From: Pseudomonadota bacterium
GTDB taxonomy: Bacteria > Pseudomonadota > Gammaproteobacteria > QQUJ01
Direction of reading: 5' to 3'
NCBI GenBank assembly: GCA_008501635.1
Contig: QQUJ01000018.1
Location: 399,286 to 463,285 of the forward strand
Length of the DNA stretch: 64,000 bases
Shown here one piece after another: positions 31,678-39,983 of the stretch. The notes under the pieces were generated by a model, which worked only from the letters and a program-made list of their open reading frames with translations, was not told the origin of the DNA and did not search any database. The stretch's first letter is position 1, and every line of letters starts with the position of its first letter. Position numbers and translations under genes: made by a program.

Positions 31678-33114
31678 CTAGTTCTTCAGGCGCTTGATTT
31701 TATCGTAGGCAACGAGCGCGTCCCTCCGACTGGCGGCGAGATCAACGACCGGGTGTGGATAGTCGATTCCGAGACGGATCTTCGCGGCGGACAATATCTC
31801 CGGTGTCGCGTTCCAGGGCTGCTGCAACCAGCGATCGGGCAGTTCTCCGAGCTCGGGTAGCCAGCGTCGTACGTACCTCCCCTGCTTATCGAATCGCTCG
31901 CCCTGTAGCACGGGATTGAAAATGCGGAAGTAGGGTGCAGCGTCCGCACCGCATCCCGCCACCCATTGCCAACCCAAGGTGTTGTTGGCGAGATCAGCGT
32001 CGACCAGTGTGTCCCAGAACCAACGGGCGCCCTCCTGCCAGGGGATGCGCAGATTCTTGGTCAGAAAAGAGGCGGCGATCATTCTTACGCGATTATGCAT
32101 CCATCCGGTTTTCCAGAGTTCGCGCATGCCGGCATCCACCAGCGGAATCCCCGTTTCTCCGCTCTGCCAGGCCTGCAGCAGAGATCGGTAGTTGGCGCGC
32201 CAGGGAAACCGGGTAAAGCGCGGATCGAGAGGTTTATCGGGGGTGTGGGGAAAGTAGTGGAGCAGATGATGGGCGAATTCGCGCCATCCCAATTGGCGTA
32301 TATAGGGCTGCGTTGATCCCGCATCACTTTGTTCCATTGACGATGCCTGCCAGAGAATCTGTCGCGGGGTTATCTCACCCAGATGAAGGTAGGGCGAGAG
32401 CCGCGATGTACCGCTCGCGGATGGCACATCGCGTAATCGGGTATAGGCGGCTATGTCATCTGAACAGAACGCTGAGCAAAGCGCTTCGGCGTTTTGTTCG
32501 CCAGGCTGCCAGCGATCCGCCAGACCTCCCTCCCAACCTACCCTGGGCAGCAGTTCGAGGGCGTCGACAGTAAGCGAGGGGATACCCTGTGGGGGTGGCG
32601 GAAATCGGGCCGGAACGGGCAACGGAGGTCCGCATGCAGGAAGCCGTTGGCAAGCCTTCCAAAACGGTGTGAAGACCCGATACGGCGCGCCGCTGGCGTT
32701 GAGCAGGGATTCGGGTTCGTGGAGCAGGGTACCGCCGAAACGCAGGAAAGAAACGCCGCGGGCAGCAAGAAGTTGCGCGATGCGCGCATCGTTTGCGACC
32801 GGGTTGGGGTCGTACACACGGCTGCAGTAAACCTGCGTGGCGCCAGTAAGTTCCGCGAGATCCGGCAGGGCGGTTTCGGTTTTGCCACACCAAACCGTGA
32901 GCCGCGAATCCGCTTGCCGTAGACGCTCGCTCAGCGCGCACAGGCTATGGTGCAACCACCAGCGTGACGCCGCGCCCAAGGGCCACCCCTTGTCACTCTC
33001 GGGATCGTGCACATAGACAGGGATCAAGCGGTCTGCATTCTGACAGGCGGTAGTCAGCGCCTCGTGATCAGCGAGGCGCAGATCACGGCGGAACCAGAGG
33101 ATTGCCACCGTCAT
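31678..33114 (-). CDS. phrB: Deoxyribodipyrimidine photolyase (class I CPD photolyase)
   Basis: A 478-residue flavoenzyme that splits UV-induced pyrimidine dimers using blue light. The N-terminal antenna domain starts MTVAILWFRRDLRLADHEAL. The FAD domain shows GWREFAHHLLHYFP, GWMHNRVRMIAASFL, DADLANNTLGWQWVAGCG and APYFRIFNP. The tryptophans of the electron-transfer chain (in WMHNR, RWFWD and GWQW) are present. The ATG at 33114 follows the regulator's stop by 6 bp, so both genes are co-transcribed. Confidence 0.95.
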   Translation of the reverse strand: MTVAILWFRRDLRLADHEALTTACQNADRLIPVYVHDPESDKGWPLGAASRWWLHHSLCALSERLRQADSRLTVWCGKTETALPDLAELTGATQVYCSRVYDPNPVANDARIAQLLAARGVSFLRFGGTLLHEPESLLNASGAPYRVFTPFWKACQRLPACGPPLPVPARFPPPPQGIPSLTVDALELLPRVGWEGGLADRWQPGEQNAEALCSAFCSDDIAAYTRLRDVPSASGTSRLSPYLHLGEITPRQILWQASSMEQSDAGSTQPYIRQLGWREFAHHLLHYFPHTPDKPLDPRFTRFPWRANYRSLLQAWQSGETGIPLVDAGMRELWKTGWMHNRVRMIAASFLTKNLRIPWQEGARWFWDTLVDADLANNTLGWQWVAGCGADAAPYFRIFNPVLQGERFDKQGRYVRRWLPELGELPDRWLQQPWNATPEILSAAKIRLGIDYPHPVVDLAASRRDALVAYDKIKRLKN

Positions 33115-33120
33115 CAAGCG

Positions 33121-34059
33121 TTATCCAGCGGGTCGCGGCTTCAACGAGTCATCCAGTTGACGCAGCGCGTGCGTGATGTCCTTGCCCACGGGGATGGCGC
33201 CTGAGCGCACGATGGCATCGCTGTGGCTTATCGACGTTTCGCCGCCAACGAAAATCGGGACGTTGACCTGTTCGTGAAGTCGCGTCATCTGTTCCTGAAG
33301 TACTGTACGTGATGGTTTGATCGACCCCGACAAGACGATCGCCCGCGCACCTGTGCGTTGTACGACCGCCGGCAGCTCCTCAAGGGGCAGGTCGGCGCCC
33401 AGCAGTATCAGCCGATAGTCGCGTTCGATGGCGGAGAGGCAAAAGAGCATCAAACCCACCTCGTGATGCTCACCTGGCAGGCAGGCGGCGATGATCTTGG
33501 GGCCATGGCCACGGCGCACCCGATGATGGAAGCGCGCCCCGAGTTTATTGCGCAAGTAGCTGCCAAACAGATGCTCCTCTGCAACGCTGCCATCGGACGA
33601 TTCCCAGCGTTCCCCCAACGTACGGAGCAGCGGAATGATCAGACGCTGCGTCACCATATCGATGGGATAGATGGAGAGTGCTTCGTTATAGGTGTCGTCG
33701 AGTGCGTATTCATCAAAACGAACCACGGCGTTGAGCATCCGCTGTTGGAACTGCTCCCAAGGGCTCGGGTCACCGCTGGTCTTCACCACACTGGTCGGGC
33801 TTTGCAGACGGCGCTTCACCTGGCTGATTGGCAATCCCTTGTCCAGCAGTTCCAACACCTGGTTTATCAGGTCGATGTCCTGTTGTGTGTAGAGACGGTG
33901 TCCCTTCGGCGTCCTTTGCGGCTGGATCAATCCATATCGTCTTTCCCAGGCCCTCAACGTGATTGAATTGACTCCGGTGAGCGCGGAAACGGTACGAATG
34001 GGAAAGAGCTCACTGTCGCTGGGTACAGCGTGTTTGTCGGGGGTTGCAGAGGTCCGCAT
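33121..34059 (-). CDS. MerR-type regulator with cobalamin-binding domain (CarH/LitR-like photoreceptor)
   Basis: A 312-residue protein. Residues ~19-88 form a MerR helix-turn-helix (IRTVSALTGVNSITLRAWERRYGL). A helical linker and a B12-binding Rossmann domain follow. The CarH cobalamin signature is present: Trp152, nine residues, Glu162-His163, and the ExHxxG motif at Glu197-His199-Gly202, where His199 should ligate cobalt. The residue after Trp152 is Glu, whereas Thermus CarH has the light-state ligand His132 there. Proteins of this class bind adenosylcobalamin, repress in the dark and release DNA in light. First gene of an operon with the photolyase. Confidence 0.9.
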   Translation of the reverse strand: MRTSATPDKHAVPSDSELFPIRTVSALTGVNSITLRAWERRYGLIQPQRTPKGHRLYTQQDIDLINQVLELLDKGLPISQVKRRLQSPTSVVKTSGDPSPWEQFQQRMLNAVVRFDEYALDDTYNEALSIYPIDMVTQRLIIPLLRTLGERWESSDGSVAEEHLFGSYLRNKLGARFHHRVRRGHGPKIIAACLPGEHHEVGLMLFCLSAIERDYRLILLGADLPLEELPAVVQRTGARAIVLSGSIKPSRTVLQEQMTRLHEQVNVPIFVGGETSISHSDAIVRSGAIPVGKDITHALRQLDDSLKPRPAG

Positions 34060-34089
34060 GGTGCATTCCTATGAGAAGTCTTGATAAAA

Positions 34090-34117
34090 CCTATACAAAA
34101 ATTATAAGTCACGTCAA
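34090..34117 (-). promoter_or_regulatory. Predicted promoter of the carH-like/phr operon
   Basis: On the minus strand, TTGACG (34117-34112), a 16-bp spacer and TATAGG (34095-34090) form a plausible sigma70 promoter 31 bp before the regulator's ATG. TATACA (34092-34097 on the plus strand) overlaps the -10; it fits the T-n-n-A-C-A pattern associated with CarH half-sites, so autoregulation is plausible. Confidence 0.5.
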
Positions 34118-34150
34118 GGGAGGCATGTAAAACGATAAAAAGGAACGATA

Positions 34151-34162
34151 ATGTACAATAAA
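34151..34162 (+). repeat. Copy 1 of the 12-bp direct repeat ATGTACAATAAA
   Basis: The same 12 bp recur at 34249-34260, 98 bp apart, both within the A+T-rich divergent promoter region between the carH-like gene and the FAS1 gene. Copy 1 lies ~35 bp upstream of the predicted carH-operon -35. The repeat core TGTACA is a palindrome. Confidence 0.6.
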
Positions 34163-34241
34163 ATACGTAGATCGGAATTACTTTAAAAACACTGAAATAC
34201 AGTCTGTTACGATATTACTAGTTGAATTAATCGCTCAGATA

Positions 34242-34268
34242 TTGACAGATGTACAATAAACGTATAAC
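34242..34268 (+). promoter_or_regulatory. Predicted FAS1-gene promoter with repeat copy 2 in its spacer
   Basis: TTGACA (34242-34247) and TATAAC (34263-34268, 15-bp spacer; TAACTT would give 17) form a promoter ~87 bp before the FAS1 start codon. The second ATGTACAATAAA (34249-34260) fills the spacer, where a bound CarH-like repressor would block RNA polymerase. The regulator assignment is inferred from adjacency. Confidence 0.55.
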
Positions 34269-34355
34269 TTTTCGCCAAGGTTGATTCCCAGAGGATAAAC
34301 CGATTGAACCCCAACTAGCGAGTGCAGGAAACTGCAACCAACAGGAGACAGAGCG

Positions 34356-34925
34356 ATGACCCAACTGATCAAACAAAACAGGACGATGTCGATGACGGCA
34401 GCTGCGGCCCTCTTGGTTTCAGCGACAGTGATTACCTCTCCCGCCCAGGCAGGCAAGGGCTATCTGAGCGAGTACGAGTACGGTGCAACCAAGACGGCCA
34501 GCAAGATGATGGATAAGGACGATATCGTCGATACCGCAGTCAAAGCAGGGTCTTTCAATACGCTGGTCACGGCCGTCAAGGCCGCGGGACTGGTGGAAGT
34601 CTTGAAGGGAGACGGGCCATTCACTGTTTTCGCGCCCACCGACGCGGCATTCGCCAAGTTGCCGGCTGGGACCGTTGAAGCCCTGTTGGCAGACAAGGCG
34701 AAGCTGGCGCAGATTCTGACTTATCACGTGGTACCGGGGCGCCTGGAAGCGAAGGACGTGGTTAACAAGGATCGGCTGAAGACGGTGCAGGGATCGAATC
34801 TCTCCATTTCCACCTCGCCCAAAGGTGCAATGGTGGATGCTGCCAACATCGTTCAGACCGATATCGTCACCAAAAACGGGATTATTCATGTCATAGATAC
34901 CGTGGTGCTTCCCAGCGGTTCGTAA
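34356..34925 (+). CDS. Secreted fasciclin (FAS1) domain protein with N-terminal YLSEYE motif
   Basis: A 189-residue secreted protein. The signal peptide runs to about residue 32 (ending SPAQA). Directly after it comes [11 protein letters not shown] (motif at 35-41), then one FAS1 domain: [20 protein letters not shown], the H1 motif [15 protein letters not shown], the H2 region ILTYHVVPG and C-terminal [16 protein letters not shown]1 domains mediate adhesion or surface interactions. AGGAGA lies before the ATG. Its promoter region is shared with the divergent CarH-like regulator, so light control is likely (inference). Confidence 0.88.
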   Translation: MTQLIKQNRTMSMTAAAALLVSATVITSPAQAGKGYLSEYEYGATKTASKMMDKDDIVDTAVKAGSFNTLVTAVKAAGLVEVLKGDGPFTVFAPTDAAFAKLPAGTVEALLADKAKLAQILTYHVVPGRLEAKDVVNKDRLKTVQGSNLSISTSPKGAMVDAANIVQTDIVTKNGIIHVIDTVVLPSGS

Positions 34926-35386
34926 GGCGAGGTGACAGAACAACCTTGTAGTTGTAGCGACGCACTTAACAGGGTTGTTGGTGAAGAGTGTTGCTTTCCA
35001 TAGAGTGCAGATCTTTTCGATCCAATAGTCGGTAAACGGTGCCGGGTACGAAAAGAACGTGGAGGCAATCGTTCCTCGCCATCGATGCAAAAGGTGAAGC
35101 CCGCCCTTTGGGCGGTCTTCTACCTACTCGAGTCGGGGCACGAAGTTCAGAGCAGGGCGAAAGCCAACGTTGTTGAGTCGCTAGCGCCCATCTCCTTGAC
35201 GAGAGTGTCTGTTGTTGTGCCTGCTCGAACACTAATCCTTTCGGTTGTATCGCGAGCGACACGGAAAGACTGTAATGATCTGGACAACATGCCGGTCTAG
35301 TAAATTACCCTGAAACACTTTCTCAGGTGCACACAAGGAATCAAGGTTTCTTGTCATCCAACGAAATTGAATGGAGATTTAGCGAA
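34926..35386. other. Intergenic region, 461 bp, between FAS1 and SEY-repeat genes
   Basis: I see no gene. CCGCCC-TTT-GGGCGG followed by TCTTCT (35101-35121) is a hairpin that could act as a weak terminator for the FAS1 transcript. The next gene therefore probably has its own promoter here, but I could not identify one confidently. No further copy of the ATGTACAATAAA repeat is visible. Confidence 0.45.
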
Positions 35387-35758
35387 ATGAAAAAGCCAAT
35401 TAGTCTACGTAACTTCCTTTCGATGGCTGCTGCATCGACTGTGCTCTCGGCTGCGTTGGTTGCATCTCCGGTAATGGCGGAAGGCAACGACACTTATAGG
35501 ACAGTTCACGCCGGGTACTTGAGCGAGTATCAAGTTCAGCCGGGTGATTTGCCCACCATGACCGGTTCGATCTTTAACGCGGAATCCGGCGATAACGTTA
35601 CTTATGCGACCATTCACAACGGATGGTTGAGCGAGTACGAAACCCAGGCAGGCGACGCTTCACGAATGACTGCGTCGTTCGACATGTTTGAATCCAGCGC
35701 CTACAAGGGTTCGAGCCGCAAGAGCTGGTTGGGCCAAGATGGCAGCAACTGGAACTAA
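35387..35758 (+). CDS. Small secreted protein with two G(Y/W)LSEY repeats
   Basis: A 123-residue protein with a clean signal peptide (MKKPISLRNFLSMAAASTVL..., cleavage after VMA, ~31). The mature part has two 36-residue repeats: TYRTVHAGYLSEYQVQPGD (motif 43-49) and TYATIHNGWLSEYETQAGD (motif 79-85), each followed by a Met-Thr pair. The tail KSWLGQDGSNWN may be a third, degenerate motif. The same GYLSEYE follows the signal peptide of the FAS1 protein upstream. GGAGA precedes the ATG. I know no family for it; role unknown. Confidence 0.75.
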   Translation: MKKPISLRNFLSMAAASTVLSAALVASPVMAEGNDTYRTVHAGYLSEYQVQPGDLPTMTGSIFNAESGDNVTYATIHNGWLSEYETQAGDASRMTASFDMFESSAYKGSSRKSWLGQDGSNWN

Positions 35759-35782
35759 TGTGCAACATTAAAGTCAACCCTG

Positions 35783-35816
35783 ACCGGTATCGTCGCAACG
35801 GCGGTGCCGGTTTTTC
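35783..35816 (+). terminator. Rho-independent terminator after the SEY-repeat gene
   Basis: ACCGGTA pairs with TGCCGGT (one G-U) across a 14-nt spacer that can itself form a short stem, followed by TTTTTCT, 24 bp after the stop codon. It may also serve the convergent phosphodiesterase gene. Confidence 0.7.
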
Positions 35817-35857
35817 TATCTTGAACTGAGTGCTCTTCGATACTGTTCGTTCTCCGA

Positions 35858-37051
35858 TCACGCGTGAACTGCATAGAGCGGGATCTGCATCTCCGGTTCG
35901 GTCATACCGCCGTGATTGCCCGGCATACAGTGGGGCGGTTCTCCACGCAAAGGTGCGGCGAGGGCGTACCCGCCTTTCGCGAGTAGAACCAGATCACCGA
36001 CGCGACCGTATAGTGCGGGATGGTGTTCACCGGGACCAAAAACCTCGGCTTCGAACAGTGCCTCGCCCTCCAGCACGGCGAAGCAATCCCGATAGTTCTG
36101 CAATCTTTTGCGAATGGCCTCGATGCGTGCCGGCCTCACATGCAGAGAGACGGCCCGCACGTCACCGGAGGGCAGCGTCGCGAGGCTGTCATACAGCGTG
36201 TCGATTCTGCTGAGATCGATATGCTTTTCCAGCGGTGTTTCAACAAAGCCGTGATCGGCGGTCACCAGCAGTGTTGTGTCGTGGGCAGTCAACACATCGC
36301 GCAGCCGCGCCAAAAACAGATCGATCTGGGCAAGGTGCTTTAAAGCTTCGGGACTGGCGGGACCGTATTGGTGGGAGATTCCGTCATAGCCTGGCCAGTA
36401 GGCATAGAGGTAGGAAGGTTGGTGTTGCCTGGAGAACTGCGCCAGTCTGTTTTCCAGCTCTGCCAACGATTCTATGGCGCAGGTCTCGCTCCAGGCGCTG
36501 GCGGCATGCGAGAAACGACTCTCCAGAATGAAGCGATGTGTCAGGGCGATACGCGGAGCAGGCATCGTAGCGATTGGCCGCGGGATCGCCAGATACTGTG
36601 CCAGGCGGAATCGATCATCGGCGATCGGCACATCGGTGCGGCTGGTCGAGGGCAGGATGGCGCTCACCACGCCCAGATCGTGCAGATTGAGGAACCAGCC
36701 GAGAATACCGTGCTCGGCGGGACTGGCGCCGCTCATCAGAGTGGTGACGGCGGCGGCCGTGGTGGCTGGGAATACGCTGGAGAGTTCGTGTGGTGTGTGT
36801 TGTCCCAGGAAGGGGCTGTCGGTCACCGCATCCAGATAAGCCTCGCGCTGGGCCAGTCCGAGTCCATCGACCACCACCAACACCACATGACGCGGCTTGG
36901 CGAGTACCTGTTCCCACGCCTGGCCCAGTCCCCTGTGGGCCGACTCACCGCCACGGGCGCGGATCACGCTTGCCATCAGATTGACCAGGCTACGGCCCTC
37001 ATAGTCGGGCCGGTAGAAACCTCGCAGAGGACCGGATTCGATGCGGGCCAT
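35858..37051 (-). CDS. Alkaline-phosphatase-superfamily nucleotide pyrophosphatase/phosphodiesterase
   Basis: A 397-residue cytoplasmic enzyme of the type I phosphodiesterase/NPP family. Metal and nucleophile motifs: VVVDGLG (Asp), FPATTAAAV (Thr nucleophile), WPGYDGISHQYG, VTADHGF (Asp-His) and PGNHGG (His). The start is the ATG at 37051, with GAGGGG upstream, 7 bp after the fdsA stop; the longer open frame runs antisense-like into fdsA and is rejected. It is thus the last gene of the formate dehydrogenase operon. It has no signal peptide; the substrate is unknown, possibly a nucleotide derivative. Confidence 0.82.
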   Translation of the reverse strand: MARIESGPLRGFYRPDYEGRSLVNLMASVIRARGGESAHRGLGQAWEQVLAKPRHVVLVVVDGLGLAQREAYLDAVTDSPFLGQHTPHELSSVFPATTAAAVTTLMSGASPAEHGILGWFLNLHDLGVVSAILPSTSRTDVPIADDRFRLAQYLAIPRPIATMPAPRIALTHRFILESRFSHAASAWSETCAIESLAELENRLAQFSRQHQPSYLYAYWPGYDGISHQYGPASPEALKHLAQIDLFLARLRDVLTAHDTTLLVTADHGFVETPLEKHIDLSRIDTLYDSLATLPSGDVRAVSLHVRPARIEAIRKRLQNYRDCFAVLEGEALFEAEVFGPGEHHPALYGRVGDLVLLAKGGYALAAPLRGEPPHCMPGNHGGMTEPEMQIPLYAVHA

Positions 37052-37058
37052 GCGCCCC

Positions 37059-39983
37059 TCAATACCCGCTGCGTGACGGGGCCTGCTCCCCGCGACGCAG
37101 CCTAACGGCCGAGTACTTGAACTCCGGAATCTTGGCGAGGGGATCGAGCGCCGGACTGGTAAGTTGATTCGCTGCCGCTTCGTAATAGCAGAAGGGCATG
37201 AATACCGTGCCGGGAGGAACGCTGCGGTCGCTGCGTGCGAATGCGCTGATCGCACCGCGACGCGACTCCACGGTAATGACATCCCCATCCGCGAGCTGCA
37301 AGGTGTGCAGATCGTCAGGGTGGACACTCACCTCGGGGCGCGGCTGCACAGTATCGAGCACCGACGCGCGGCGGGTCATCGAACCGGTGTGCCAGTGTTC
37401 CAGGATGCGCCCGGTGATCAGTACGCTGGGATAGTTTTCATCGGGCCGCTCTTCATCGCTGCAGAGACTGGCGGGAACCAGCCGCCCGCGTCCATCAGCG
37501 GTAGGGAAGTTGTCGATGAAGATCACCTCCGCACCGGGATCGCCCTCTTCAAGGCACGGATAGGTGACCGACGATTCGCGCTCCAGACGCTCCCACGTGA
37601 TGCCGGCAATACTGGGCATGGCACGGCGCATCTCGCTGAAAACCGCTTCGGCATCCGGATAATCCCACCGCAGCCCCAGTCGCTCGGCGAGTTGCTGGAT
37701 GATCCACAGATCCTGCCGCGCCTCGCCGGGCGGTTGCAGGGCTTGCCTGCCGAGCTGGACCCGCCGGTCGGTGTTGGTGAAGGTGCCGCTCTTTTCCGGG
37801 AAGGCGGAGGCGGGCAACACCACGTCGGCGAGGTATGCGGTTTCGGTGAGGAAGATATCCTGCACCACCAGGTGCTCGAGACTGGCCAATGCCGCGCGGG
37901 CGTGAGTGGCGTCGGGATCGGACATTGCGGGGTTTTCACCCATCACATACATGCCCTTGATGGCGCCGGTTCGTGCCGCGTTGAGAATCTCCACCACCGT
38001 CAGGCCGGGATTGGCATCGAGTGGGCTACGCCAGAGCGCCTCGAAGCGGGCGCGGGCATCAGCGTTGTCCACCCGCTGGTAGTCGGGGAAGACCATGGGA
38101 ATAAGCCCGGCATCGGAGGCCCCCTGGACGTTGTTCTGCCCCCGCAACGGATGCAGGCCGGTGCCGCGTCGGCCGATCTGCCCGGTGATCAACGCCAACG
38201 CAATCAGGCAGCGTGCATTGTCGGTGCCGTGCACGTGCTGGCTGATGCCCATGCCCCAGAAAATCATTGAACCCTTGGAGGTGGCGTAGCGGCGAGCGAC
38301 GGTACGCAGGGTTCCAGCGTCGATGCCGCAGATGGGCGCCATCGCCTCGGGGGTGTAGGGCGCAAGGTGTTCACACAGCGCATCGAAACCCGTGGTGCGC
38401 CGTTTGACGAATTCGGCGTCGTAGAGTTTCTCTTCGACGATGGTGTAGAGCAGAGCGTTGAGCAGCGCGACGTCGGTGTCGGGGTGAAACTGCAGCACGT
38501 GTTCAGCGTGGCGCGCCAGGTCGGTTATGCGCGGGTCGATGACGATCAGCGTCGCGCCGCGCTCGGTGGCGTTTTTGATGAAGGTGGCCGCCACCGGGTG
38601 GTTGACTGCCGGATTGGCACCGATCACGACGATGACATCAGCGTACTGAACGTCGGCTACCGGATTGGAGACCGCGCCAGAGCCGATTCCCTCCAGCAGC
38701 GCCGTCACCGAGGAGGCATGGCACAGGCGCGTGCAGTGATCGACATTGTTGGTGCCGAAACCGGTGCGGATCAGCTTCTGGAACAGATAGGCCTCCTCGT
38801 TGCTGCACTTGGCCGAGCCGAAGCCCGCCAGCGCGTTGCCGCTGTGGGCATCGCGAATGCGCTGGAAGCCGGCTGCCGCCATCGCCAGTGCCTCCTCCCA
38901 GCTCGCCTCGCGAAACACCGCCGAGGGATCAGTGGGATCGACGGGGTGCCGGGGGTTCTTGGCTGCGTCGGGGCGCCGAATCAGTGGCCGGGTAAGCCGC
39001 TGTGGGTGATGCACGTAATCCTGACCGTAGCGACCCTTGATGCACAGCCGTCCGCCGCGATTGGCAGGGCCATCGCGGCCCTCCACTGCCAGGATGCGGT
39101 TATCGGCAATATGATAGGTGAGCTGACAGCCCACGCCGCAATAGGGACAGAGCGAATCGACCTGCCGGGCGGCGGGTATCGCTAGCCCGGATTTCTTACG
39201 CCCATCCGTGGCGAGGGTGTCGCGGCGCTGCTGTGGCGGGGCGCACGCAGCGGAAGACGGTGAAGGTGTAGTAGATTCTACATCGAACCGGCTGGAGCGA
39301 GTACGTTCCGCCACAGCAAGTGGATCGGCGGCCGCAGTAGGAGAGGTGTGAGAAATGCGGGCTAAGCGCAGGCTCGCCGGGCGCAGGGCACCGGTGGGAC
39401 AGGCCTGGACGCATTCGCCACAACCGACACACGAGCTGTGGCCCATGGCATCGGCCATATCGAAGACCATGGCAGTGTGCGCGCCGCGGCGGGCAAAGCC
39501 TATGACATCGTTCACCTGCACCTCGCGGCAGGCGCGCAGGCAGCGGGTGCACTGGATGCAGGCGTCGAGGCTGACATCGATGGCCGGGTGTGAGGTATCG
39601 GCGCTGATCGATTCGCGTGCCGGAAAGCGCGGCGCCTCAAGGCCTAAACGTTGCGCCCAGAAACCAACCTCGCCCCAGCTTTCCGGCCGGTCGGCTGGCA
39701 GGTCGCTGAGCAGCAGCTCGACCACGGTGCGTTGCGCACTGCGGGCGCGATCGTTGGTGCTGCGAACCACCATGCCGGGTGTGGGTTGGCGGCGGCACGA
39801 GGCGGCCAGAACCCGCTCACCTTCGATCTCCACCATGCAGGCGCGGCAATTGCCGTCGATCCGCAGCCCTTCGCGATAGCAGAGGTGAGGGATGATCGTG
39901 CCCAGGCGCTGGGCGGCCTGCAAGATAGTCTCGCCGGTTTCGGCCGTGACGGTCCGTCCGTCCAATGTGAACTCAATTGCCAT
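37059..39983 (-). CDS. fdsA: NAD-dependent formate dehydrogenase, molybdenum alpha subunit
   Basis: A 974-residue catalytic subunit (formate to CO2). Order: N-terminal [2Fe-2S] ferredoxin domain (LCYREGLRIDGNCRACMVEIEG), NuoG-like His/Cys cluster, two [4Fe-4S] ferredoxin motifs (CIQCTRCLRAC, CVGCGECVQACP), then the molybdopterin domain with CPYCGVGCQ and VDHCTRLCHASSV. In the last motif Cys replaces the selenocysteine of E. coli FdhF, so no UGA decoding is needed. The start MAIEFTLDGRTV overlaps the preceding gene by 11 bp. Cytoplasmic, partner of the fused FdsGB protein. Confidence 0.93.
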   Translation of the reverse strand: MAIEFTLDGRTVTAETGETILQAAQRLGTIIPHLCYREGLRIDGNCRACMVEIEGERVLAASCRRQPTPGMVVRSTNDRARSAQRTVVELLLSDLPADRPESWGEVGFWAQRLGLEAPRFPARESISADTSHPAIDVSLDACIQCTRCLRACREVQVNDVIGFARRGAHTAMVFDMADAMGHSSCVGCGECVQACPTGALRPASLRLARISHTSPTAAADPLAVAERTRSSRFDVESTTPSPSSAACAPPQQRRDTLATDGRKKSGLAIPAARQVDSLCPYCGVGCQLTYHIADNRILAVEGRDGPANRGGRLCIKGRYGQDYVHHPQRLTRPLIRRPDAAKNPRHPVDPTDPSAVFREASWEEALAMAAAGFQRIRDAHSGNALAGFGSAKCSNEEAYLFQKLIRTGFGTNNVDHCTRLCHASSVTALLEGIGSGAVSNPVADVQYADVIVVIGANPAVNHPVAATFIKNATERGATLIVIDPRITDLARHAEHVLQFHPDTDVALLNALLYTIVEEKLYDAEFVKRRTTGFDALCEHLAPYTPEAMAPICGIDAGTLRTVARRYATSKGSMIFWGMGISQHVHGTDNARCLIALALITGQIGRRGTGLHPLRGQNNVQGASDAGLIPMVFPDYQRVDNADARARFEALWRSPLDANPGLTVVEILNAARTGAIKGMYVMGENPAMSDPDATHARAALASLEHLVVQDIFLTETAYLADVVLPASAFPEKSGTFTNTDRRVQLGRQALQPPGEARQDLWIIQQLAERLGLRWDYPDAEAVFSEMRRAMPSIAGITWERLERESSVTYPCLEEGDPGAEVIFIDNFPTADGRGRLVPASLCSDEERPDENYPSVLITGRILEHWHTGSMTRRASVLDTVQPRPEVSVHPDDLHTLQLADGDVITVESRRGAISAFARSDRSVPPGTVFMPFCYYEAAANQLTSPALDPLAKIPEFKYSAVRLRRGEQAPSRSGY

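Noticed and set aside
37052-37327. N-terminal extension of the phosphodiesterase frame into fdsA
   Set aside because: The extra 92 residues are antisense-like Ser/Arg-rich sequence. The ATG at 37051 has a good ribosome site and begins the family region.
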